Origin: Pseudomonadota bacterium
GTDB taxonomy: Bacteria > Pseudomonadota > Gammaproteobacteria > Steroidobacterales > Steroidobacteraceae
Assembly (NCBI GenBank): GCA_021838635.1
Contig: JAKCDC010000006.1
Span: 1-64,000, forward strand
Length of the DNA: 64,000 bases
Reading direction: 5' to 3'
This document shows, one piece after another, positions 54,030-61,283 of this stretch. Each line of letters starts with the position of its first letter. The stretch's first letter is position 1. Position numbers and translations under genes: made by a program. Below the pieces are notes generated by a model that searched no databases, had not been told where the DNA came from, and worked only from the letters and a program-made list of their open reading frames with translations.

Positions 54030-55958
54030 ATGCAGATGCGATTCACCCATCCATTCGAGGTCATCGTGATCGGCGGTGGCCATGCCGGGACCGAGGCGTC
54101 CCTGGCGGCCGCGCGCATGGGCGCGCGCACGCTGCTGCTGACGCAGAACATCGAAACGCTCGGGCAGATGAGCTGCAATCCGGCCATCGGTGGCATCGGC
54201 AAGGGGCACCTGGTCCGGGAAATCGACGCGCTCGGCGGTGCGATGGGCCGGGCGGCCGATCGGGCCGGTATCCAGTTCCGCACCCTCAACAGCAGCAAAG
54301 GTCCGGCGGTGCGCGCCACCCGGGCGCAGGCCGACCGGCAGCTCTACAAGCAGGCGATTCGCTCGATCCTCGAGGCCGAGCCGAACCTCGTGGTGTTCCA
54401 GCAGGAAGTGGCCGACCTGGTGGTCGAGCGCGATGGGGTGTGCGGTGTCGTGACCGTGACCGGCATCGTGTTCGAGGCGCCGCGGGTGGTACTGACCGTG
54501 GGGACGTTTCTCGGCGGCCGAATCCACGTCGGACTCGACCACTACGCGGGGGGACGGGCGGGCGACCCGCCCTCGAACCGGCTCGCCGCGCGGCTACGAG
54601 AACTGCCACTGCGGGTCGGGCGGCTGAAAACCGGCACGCCGCCGCGCCTCGACGGACGCTCGCTCGATTACGGCGCGATGAGCGTGCAGGACAGCGACGA
54701 GCCGCTGCCGGTGTTCTCCTTCCTCGGCCGACCGCAGGACCACCCGACCCAGGTGTCCTGCCACATCACGCACACCACCGAGCGCACGCACGAGATCATC
54801 CGCGCCGCCACCGACCGCTCGCCGATGTTCACCGGCGTGATCGAGGGCATCGGGCCGCGCTACTGCCCCTCGATCGAGGACAAGGTGGTGCGCTTCGCCG
54901 ACCGCAGCGCGCACCAGATCTTCGTCGAACCGGAGGGTCTGGGCACGCACGAGATCTACCCCAACGGCATCTCCACCAGCCTGCCGTTCGATGTGCAGGT
55001 GGCGCTGGTGCACAGCATCCCGGGCTTCGAGCGAGCGCACCTGACGCGCCCCGGTTATGCGATCGAGTACGACTATTTCGACCCGCGGGACCTGCGCCCC
55101 TCGCTTGAAACACGCCCGCTGCACGGGTTGTATTTCGCCGGGCAGATCAACGGTACCACCGGCTACGAGGAGGCCGCCGCGCAAGGGCTGCTCGCCGGGA
55201 TCAACGCCGCGCTCGCGGTACGCGGGCAGTCCCCGTGGCTGCCCCAGCGCAGCGAGGGCTACCTCGGTGTGCTGGTCGATGACTTGGTGACCCGCGGCAC
55301 GCGCGAACCGTACCGGATGTTCACCAGCCGCGCCGAGCACCGATTGCTGCTGCGCGAGGACAATGCCGATGAGCGCCTGACGCCCATCGGGCGACGCCTG
55401 GGCCTGGTCGATGATGCGCGCTGGCAGGTGTTCGAAACCAAACAGCGGCGCGTCGAACACGAGGTCGCTCGGCTGCGGGGCCTGCGCGTCCATCCGCACA
55501 CTCTGGATGCCGCGTGGAGCGAACGTGTGCTCGGCGCACCGCTGAGCCGCGATGTGTCGGCCTTCGAGCTGCTGCGCCGCCCCGAGGTGCGTTACGAGGT
55601 ACTGATCGAGATCGCCGGCGGACCGGCGGCAGACGGTTGCGAGGCCGAGCGCGACGAGCGCATCCTGGCGCAGCTGCCCGCTCAGATTGAGGCACTCGCC
55701 AAGTATGCCGGCTACATCGAGCGTCAGCAGGACGAGATCGATCGCCAGCGCCGCAACGAGGAGACCCGTTTGCCCGAAGACATCGATTACGCCGAGGTCC
55801 GCGGACTGTCGCACGAGGTGCGTGCGCGGCTGAGTGAGGTTCGGCCCGCGACGCTGGGCCAGGCCGGCCGCCTGCCGGGGGTGACGCCGGCGGCCGTCAC
55901 GCTGCTGCTGGTACACCTGAAGAAGCGCGCGCTGGCCGCCGGGACGCGCGTCGCATGA
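54030..55958 (+). CDS. mnmG: tRNA uridine-5-carboxymethylaminomethyl modification enzyme, FAD subunit
   Basis: A 642-residue MnmG (GidA). With MnmE it builds cmnm5/nm5 groups on wobble uridine 34. The FAD-binding N-terminus is [23 protein letters not shown]. Family blocks include [85 protein letters not shown] and [18 protein letters not shown]. The C-terminal MnmE-contact helices end in [23 protein letters not shown] 54030 and ATG 54036 are both possible and neither has a clear ribosome site. The stop overlaps pyrF. Confidence 0.96.
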   Translation: MQMRFTHPFEVIVIGGGHAGTEASLAAARMGARTLLLTQNIETLGQMSCNPAIGGIGKGHLVREIDALGGAMGRAADRAGIQFRTLNSSKGPAVRATRAQADRQLYKQAIRSILEAEPNLVVFQQEVADLVVERDGVCGVVTVTGIVFEAPRVVLTVGTFLGGRIHVGLDHYAGGRAGDPPSNRLAARLRELPLRVGRLKTGTPPRLDGRSLDYGAMSVQDSDEPLPVFSFLGRPQDHPTQVSCHITHTTERTHEIIRAATDRSPMFTGVIEGIGPRYCPSIEDKVVRFADRSAHQIFVEPEGLGTHEIYPNGISTSLPFDVQVALVHSIPGFERAHLTRPGYAIEYDYFDPRDLRPSLETRPLHGLYFAGQINGTTGYEEAAAQGLLAGINAALAVRGQSPWLPQRSEGYLGVLVDDLVTRGTREPYRMFTSRAEHRLLLREDNADERLTPIGRRLGLVDDARWQVFETKQRRVEHEVARLRGLRVHPHTLDAAWSERVLGAPLSRDVSAFELLRRPEVRYEVLIEIAGGPAADGCEAERDERILAQLPAQIEALAKYAGYIERQQDEIDRQRRNEETRLPEDIDYAEVRGLSHEVRARLSEVRPATLGQAGRLPGVTPAAVTLLLVHLKKRALAAGTRVA

Positions 55959-56791
55959 GCGCCTTCAGCAGCCGTCTGCAGAGCAGCTGGGCGCGCAACG
56001 ACTCGCTGGTCTGCGTCGGACTCGATCCAGAGATCGAACGCTTTCCGGAACACGTCGCCGCGCATGCCTCGCCGATCTTTCAGTTCAACAAGGCGATCAT
56101 CGACGCCACCGCCGATCTGGTCTGCGCCTACAAGCCGCAGTTCGCGCACTACGCGGCCTACGAGGCCGAGGACCAGCTGCAGCGCACCATCGAATACATT
56201 CACGAGACCTACCCCGACATCCCGGTGATCCTAGATTCCAAGCGCGGCGATGTCGGCAATACCGCCGAGCGCTATGCGAACGAGGCGTTCGAGCGCTACG
56301 GTGCCGATGCGGTCACGGTCAACCCCTACCTCGGCGGCGATTCGCTCGAACCGTTTCTCAAATATGCCGAGCGCGGCGTGATCGTGCTGTGCCGCACCTC
56401 AAACCCCGGGGCGCGCGATCTGCAGGACCTCACGATCGATGCTGCCGGACGGCGGCTCTATCACGTGGTGGCTGACCTGGCGGCGCGGCGCTGGAACACC
56501 CGCGGCAATTGCCTCCTCGTGGTCGGCGCCACCTACCCGCAGGAACTCGCCGAGGTGCGCCGCATCGTCGGGGAGATGCCGCTGCTGGTACCCGGCGTGG
56601 GCGCCCAGGGTGGCGATGTCGCTGCCGTGGTGCGCAGCGGCCAGACCGCCGCCGGCACCGGACTTATCATCAGCTCATCCCGCGGGATTCTCTACGCATC
56701 GCGGAGTGAGGACTTCGCGAGCGCGGCGCGCATAGCGACGGAACGGCTGCGCAGCCAGATCAACGAACACCGACTGCGTCCGGCGCGCTGA
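55955..56791 (+). CDS. pyrF: Orotidine 5'-phosphate decarboxylase (long form)
   Basis: A 278-residue PyrF of the longer, type-2 subfamily. It decarboxylates OMP to UMP. The active-site block is [13 protein letters not shown] (D94, K96, D99), with K60 of AYKPQFA upstream and [13 protein letters not shown] plus [10 protein letters not shown] as the phosphate-binding end. Its ATG overlaps the mnmG stop by four bases, an unusual but tight coupling of tRNA modification and pyrimidine synthesis. Confidence 0.95.
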   Translation: MSAFSSRLQSSWARNDSLVCVGLDPEIERFPEHVAAHASPIFQFNKAIIDATADLVCAYKPQFAHYAAYEAEDQLQRTIEYIHETYPDIPVILDSKRGDVGNTAERYANEAFERYGADAVTVNPYLGGDSLEPFLKYAERGVIVLCRTSNPGARDLQDLTIDAAGRRLYHVVADLAARRWNTRGNCLLVVGATYPQELAEVRRIVGEMPLLVPGVGAQGGDVAAVVRSGQTAAGTGLIISSSRGILYASRSEDFASAARIATERLRSQINEHRLRPAR

Positions 56792-56797
56792 GCGATC

Positions 56798-58420
56798 ATG
56801 AGGATGCGTGCGGCCTGGGGTGCGACCGTCACGTTCGTGCTCGCGGCGCTCGTCGGCTGTGCGCCGCATCGCGGTGGCCCGGCGGTCGGGCACGGCGAGG
56901 CGAACATCCTGCGGCGCGGACTGGATCTCGAACCGGACTCCCTCGATCCGCAGAAGGCCCGATCCGTCGAGGCGCAACGCGTACTGCGCGATCTGTGCGA
57001 GGGCCTGACCACCCTGAACCGCCACGGACGCCCAGCGCCCGGCATCGCAACGGGGTGGACGCTGAGTCCCGACGGCAAGACGTACACGTTCAAGTTGCGC
57101 CGCAACGCGCGCTGGTCGACGGGCGCACCGGTCGTCGCGGTGGATTTCGTCGACGGACTACGCCGCCTGGTCGATCCCCGCACCGCATCGGCGTACGCCG
57201 CGGTGGTGAGCGTGATCCGCAATGCGCCCGCCATCATTGCGGGCCGTCTGCCGCCGCAAGATCTCGGCGTGTCCGCGCCCACGGCGCATACCGTTGTGAT
57301 CCGGCTGCGTACGCCCGCGCAGTATCTACCTGCACTACTTGCACACCCGACCACGTGCCCGGTCGACCCGGCGCTCTTGAAGCGTTACGGGGACGCCTAT
57401 GCGCAGCCCGGGCACATGCCCTCCGACGGCGCGTTCACCTTGACGCAGTGGGTGCACGGGTCGTACATCGAACTGACCCGCAATCCCGATTACTGGCGCA
57501 ATGCTCAGACCCGCCTCGCGGGGGTGCGCTACGTCATCTCGACCGACGAGAATACCGAACTCGAGATGTACCGGGCCGGCGAGCTCGACATCATGGATGT
57601 GGTGCCACGCGCCGAGATCGGCTGGATCCGTGCGCATCTGGGCAGCCAGCTGCACGTCGCACCGCAGCTCGGAACGTACTACTACGGCTTCAACCTGCGG
57701 CGCGCGCCGTTCAAGGGCGAGCGAGGACTGCGCCGCGCACTGGCCCTGGTCATTCAGCGGCGGCGCCTCACGCAGGACGTGCTGCGCACCGGCGAGCAAC
57801 CCGCCTACAGCTGGGTCCCCCCCGGCACGGCTGGCTACCAGGTGCAGGCGCCCGCCTGGAGTCGCCTCAGCCTAGGCGCGCGAGTCGCCGAGGCGCGCCG
57901 CCTGTATGCGGCGGCCGGCTACTCCGCCGCGCATCCGCTGCGCTTCACGCTGCAGTACAACACCGGGGAGATCCACCAGGACTTGGCGCTCGCGGTCGCC
58001 TCGATGTGGCGCACCGCGCTCGGCGTGCGGGTGCGCCTGGTTCGCGAGGACTTCAGCACGCTGATGCACAACATCAGCACCGGCGAGGCGACCATGTTCC
58101 GCTCCAGCTGGGAAGCGGACTACAACGATCCGTACACCTTCGCCCAGTACTTCAAGAGCGACTTCGGCATCAACATGCCGCACTATGACAACCCGAACTA
58201 CGACCGATTGGTCGATCGCGCCGAAGCGACGCTCAATCCGGCCCGGCGCATCGCGCTGCTCGAGCGTGCCGAGCGGCTGATGCTGCACGACCAGCCGATC
58301 ATCCCGCTGTACTTCTACGACAGCAAGCACCTGGTCAAACCATGGGTCACGGGGTGGTACGACAACCCGATGGATGTCACCTACAGCCGCGAACTCGGCC
58401 TGCGTGACCGATCACCCTGA
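56798..58420 (+). CDS. Oligopeptide ABC transporter substrate-binding lipoprotein
   Basis: A 540-residue OppA/SBP_bac_5 protein. The signal ends in the lipobox LAALVGC (cysteine near residue 21). Mature-domain motifs are ILRRGLDLEPDSLDPQKA, LCEGLTTLNRHGRPAPGIATGW, YTFKLRRNARWSTGAPVVAVDFV, GAFTLTQWVHGSYIELTRNPDYW and the C-terminal MFRSSWEADYNDPYTFAQYF. The ligand cannot be predicted beyond peptide. No permease or ATPase genes adjoin it, so it must use an orphan or distant Opp system. Confidence 0.92.
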   Translation: MRMRAAWGATVTFVLAALVGCAPHRGGPAVGHGEANILRRGLDLEPDSLDPQKARSVEAQRVLRDLCEGLTTLNRHGRPAPGIATGWTLSPDGKTYTFKLRRNARWSTGAPVVAVDFVDGLRRLVDPRTASAYAAVVSVIRNAPAIIAGRLPPQDLGVSAPTAHTVVIRLRTPAQYLPALLAHPTTCPVDPALLKRYGDAYAQPGHMPSDGAFTLTQWVHGSYIELTRNPDYWRNAQTRLAGVRYVISTDENTELEMYRAGELDIMDVVPRAEIGWIRAHLGSQLHVAPQLGTYYYGFNLRRAPFKGERGLRRALALVIQRRRLTQDVLRTGEQPAYSWVPPGTAGYQVQAPAWSRLSLGARVAEARRLYAAAGYSAAHPLRFTLQYNTGEIHQDLALAVASMWRTALGVRVRLVREDFSTLMHNISTGEATMFRSSWEADYNDPYTFAQYFKSDFGINMPHYDNPNYDRLVDRAEATLNPARRIALLERAERLMLHDQPIIPLYFYDSKHLVKPWVTGWYDNPMDVTYSRELGLRDRSP

Positions 58421-58447
58421 GCGGCCGGGCGGCCACCGGACGCACGA

Positions 58448-59902
58448 TCATTTGCGCCAGAACGTGCGCGTAAACAGCACGATGACGCTGAAGATCTCCA
58501 GCCGCCCGAGCAACATCGCGGTGGTACAGATCCAGATCTGCGGCTCGGTGAGCGCATGCAGGTTCCACTGCGCGTGTCCGGGCAACCCGTAGGCGGTATT
58601 GTTGATCGAGGCGATGGTCACGCGGAACGCCGAATCAAAACCCATGCCGGTAAGCAACATGGCAAACACGAGCAGCGCGACGGCCATGAAATAGAGAAAA
58701 ATGAAGGCGAGGATGCCGTCGGCGGCACGCTCCGGAATCGGTCTGCGGCCGACACGCACCGGCGCAACCGCACTCGGATGCACCAACAGCTTCAATTCCC
58801 GCTCGGCCTGGCGGGCCAGCACGAGCGTTCGGAACATCTTGATGCCACCACCGCTGGTGCCGGTGCTGCACACCATGCCGGAGAGAAACAACATCCAAAT
58901 GGGCGCGAATACAGGCCAGCCATGAAATCCGCCGCGACCGACCGACACCCAGCCGGTGGTGGTCGCCATCGAAATCACGTTGAAAGCCGAGTAGCGCAGC
59001 GCAGTATTGAAATTCGAATAGATTCCATCGAAAAACAACAGCAGCGCCACGCCAACGACGCTCAGCGACAGCACGATCGCCATCGCCTTGAATTCCGGAT
59101 CATTACGATAGGGCTTGAGCGTCAGACGCCGCAGCGCCACGAAATGGCGGGTGAAATTCATCGAAGCGGCGAGCATCAACACCATCAACACCATTTCCAC
59201 GGCCGGAGAGTGGAAATAAGCGATGCTGGCATCGTGCGTGGAAAACCCGCCGAGAGAAACCGCCGAGAATGCATGGCAGATCGCATCGAACCAGGTCATG
59301 CCGCTGACCCGCAGCGCAAAGATGCCGGCCGCGGTGAGCAGCACGTACACGAGCCACACCGAGCGGGCGGCCTCGGTGATGCGTGGTTCGAGCTTCTGAT
59401 CCTTCACCGGCCCGGGCGCATCCGCCTTGTACAGCTGCATGCCGCCGATACCGAGCAATGGCATCACGCCCATGGCCACCACGATCACCGCCAGGCCGCC
59501 GACCCAAATGAGCGTGCAGCGCCAGAAATTCAGCGACGGCGCGAGCGAATCGAGCCCCGTGAACACCGTCGAACCGGTAGTGGTGAGGCCCGACATCGTC
59601 TCGAACAGCGCGCGGGCGAAGGTCAGCCCCGGCATGGCCATCAGGAGCGGCAGCGTCGCGACGGCCGCGAGCAAGATCCAGCCGACGGTCACCAGCAAAA
59701 ACCCATCGCGCGGTTTCAGCTCGCGGCGGTATTTGTAAGTCAGGGCCGCGACTCCCAGGCCCACAGTCGTAGTCAGCGCCGCGCACACCAGGAAGGTCGA
59801 CCACAGACCATCGCCCGTGACGAGCGAGCATCCGATCGGCAGCGCATAGACCAGGCCGAAGGCGGCCAGGATCAATCCAAGGAAATAAATGATGCCGAGC
59901 AT
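58448..59902 (-). CDS. trkH: Trk potassium uptake protein TrkH
   Basis: A 484-residue polytopic membrane protein with the four P-loop repeats of the Trk/Ktr family. Selectivity-filter regions are TMSGLTTTGSTVF (first), FSAVSLGGFSTHD, TGWVSVGRGGF-type segment, and the last near INNTAYGLPGH. It imports K+ with TrkA controlling the gate. It begins ten bases after the trkA stop on the same strand, forming a trkA-trkH operon. Confidence 0.95.
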   Translation of the reverse strand: MLGIIYFLGLILAAFGLVYALPIGCSLVTGDGLWSTFLVCAALTTTVGLGVAALTYKYRRELKPRDGFLLVTVGWILLAAVATLPLLMAMPGLTFARALFETMSGLTTTGSTVFTGLDSLAPSLNFWRCTLIWVGGLAVIVVAMGVMPLLGIGGMQLYKADAPGPVKDQKLEPRITEAARSVWLVYVLLTAAGIFALRVSGMTWFDAICHAFSAVSLGGFSTHDASIAYFHSPAVEMVLMVLMLAASMNFTRHFVALRRLTLKPYRNDPEFKAMAIVLSLSVVGVALLLFFDGIYSNFNTALRYSAFNVISMATTTGWVSVGRGGFHGWPVFAPIWMLFLSGMVCSTGTSGGGIKMFRTLVLARQAERELKLLVHPSAVAPVRVGRRPIPERAADGILAFIFLYFMAVALLVFAMLLTGMGFDSAFRVTIASINNTAYGLPGHAQWNLHALTEPQIWICTTAMLLGRLEIFSVIVLFTRTFWRK

Positions 59903-59912
59903 GGGCGGGTAA

Positions 59913-61283
59913 TCAGGGCGCCGCCCGCATCAGCAGACGCTCCACTGCGTCGATGTGGCGCCGGTCGGCGAGAAAGAGAATGAGATGATCATTGGCCCGG
60001 ATCCGGGTGTCATGGTGTGCCATCAGCACTTGCTCGCCACGCACGATGGCACCGATCGAGGCGCCCTCGGGCAGATCAATGTCTTGCACGGTCCGCCCCA
60101 CCACGCGCGAGCTCCGCTCCTCGCCGCGCGCCACCGCCTCGATAGCCTCAGCAGCGCCACGCCGCAGCGCGTGCACACGCACGACTTCACCGCGGCGCAC
60201 GTGCGCCAGCAGCGTCCCGATCGTAATCGTCTGCGGCGTCACCGCCACGTCGATGCTTCCGCTTTCGATCAGGTCCGCATACGAAGACGCGTTCACCAAC
60301 GCCATGACGCGGCGCGCGCCGAGCCGCTTGGCGAGCATGGCCGAGAGAATATTGGTCTCTTCCGAGTTGGTGATCGCGGCGAATACATCGGCGCTATCGA
60401 TGTTCTCCTCGATCAGCAGCTCTTCATCGGCCGCGTCTCCGGACAGCACGATGGTGTTCTCCAGTTGCTCCGAGAGCAGCTGGGCACGTCGTGAATCGTG
60501 CTCGATGAGCTTGACCTGGGCGCCGCGCTCCAGTGAGCGCGCCAGCCGCTGCCCGATATTGCCGCCACCAGCGATCAGAACACGCCGCACGCGTGAATCC
60601 TCGCGCCGCAACGCGCCGATCACGCTGTGCACGTCCTCGCTCACCGCGAGGAAGAAGACCTCATCGCCCGCTTCGATGACTGAATCGCCCTGCGGGGGAA
60701 CCAGACGACCGGCGCGGTAGATCGCCACCACACGCGTCTGGATCTGCCCGAGAAGCTCCGGCAACTCGCGCAGGCTGTGTCCGACCAACAGTCCACCCGG
60801 CTCAGAGCGTGCGCCCACGAGTCGTACTTTACCGCCGGCGAATTCGAGCAGCTGAAACGCCCCCGGATGGTGAATGAGGCGCTCGAGGTACTCGGTGACG
60901 AGCTGCTCGGGGCTGATGAACACGTCGACCGGAATCGCCGTTTCGCTGAACAGCTCCGGCCGGGAGGTGTACTCCGCGGAACGGATCCGTGCGATCTTGG
61001 TCGGCGTGCGGAACAGGCGAAAGGCGACCTCGCAGGCCATCATGTTGACTTCATCGCTATTGGTCAGCGCGACGAGCAAATCCGCCTCACCCGCGCCAGC
61101 GGCCTGCAGCACGCTCGGAAATGCCGCGTTGCCGGCCACGGTGTGCACATCGAGACGATCCTGCAGATCTCGCAACACGTCCTCGTCGTTGTCGACGACG
61201 GTGACGTCATTAGCCTCCTCGCGCGAAAAGTGGCGGGCGACCGTACGGCCGACCTGACCGGCACCGAGGATGAGAATCTTCAT
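59913..61283 (-). CDS. trkA: Trk system potassium-gating protein TrkA
   Basis: A 456-residue cytoplasmic ring protein that binds NAD(H)/ATP and gates TrkH. It has two RCK units: GAGQVGRTVARHFS (residues 7-20) with VVDNDEDVLRDLQDRLDVHTVAGNA, and IAGGGNIGQRLARSLE (about 236-251). Each unit ends in a TrkA_C domain. ATG 61283 overlaps the uvrD stop (ATGA), so K+ transport genes are coupled to the helicase gene. Confidence 0.96.
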   Translation of the reverse strand: MKILILGAGQVGRTVARHFSREEANDVTVVDNDEDVLRDLQDRLDVHTVAGNAAFPSVLQAAGAGEADLLVALTNSDEVNMMACEVAFRLFRTPTKIARIRSAEYTSRPELFSETAIPVDVFISPEQLVTEYLERLIHHPGAFQLLEFAGGKVRLVGARSEPGGLLVGHSLRELPELLGQIQTRVVAIYRAGRLVPPQGDSVIEAGDEVFFLAVSEDVHSVIGALRREDSRVRRVLIAGGGNIGQRLARSLERGAQVKLIEHDSRRAQLLSEQLENTIVLSGDAADEELLIEENIDSADVFAAITNSEETNILSAMLAKRLGARRVMALVNASSYADLIESGSIDVAVTPQTITIGTLLAHVRRGEVVRVHALRRGAAEAIEAVARGEERSSRVVGRTVQDIDLPEGASIGAIVRGEQVLMAHHDTRIRANDHLILFLADRRHIDAVERLLMRAAP

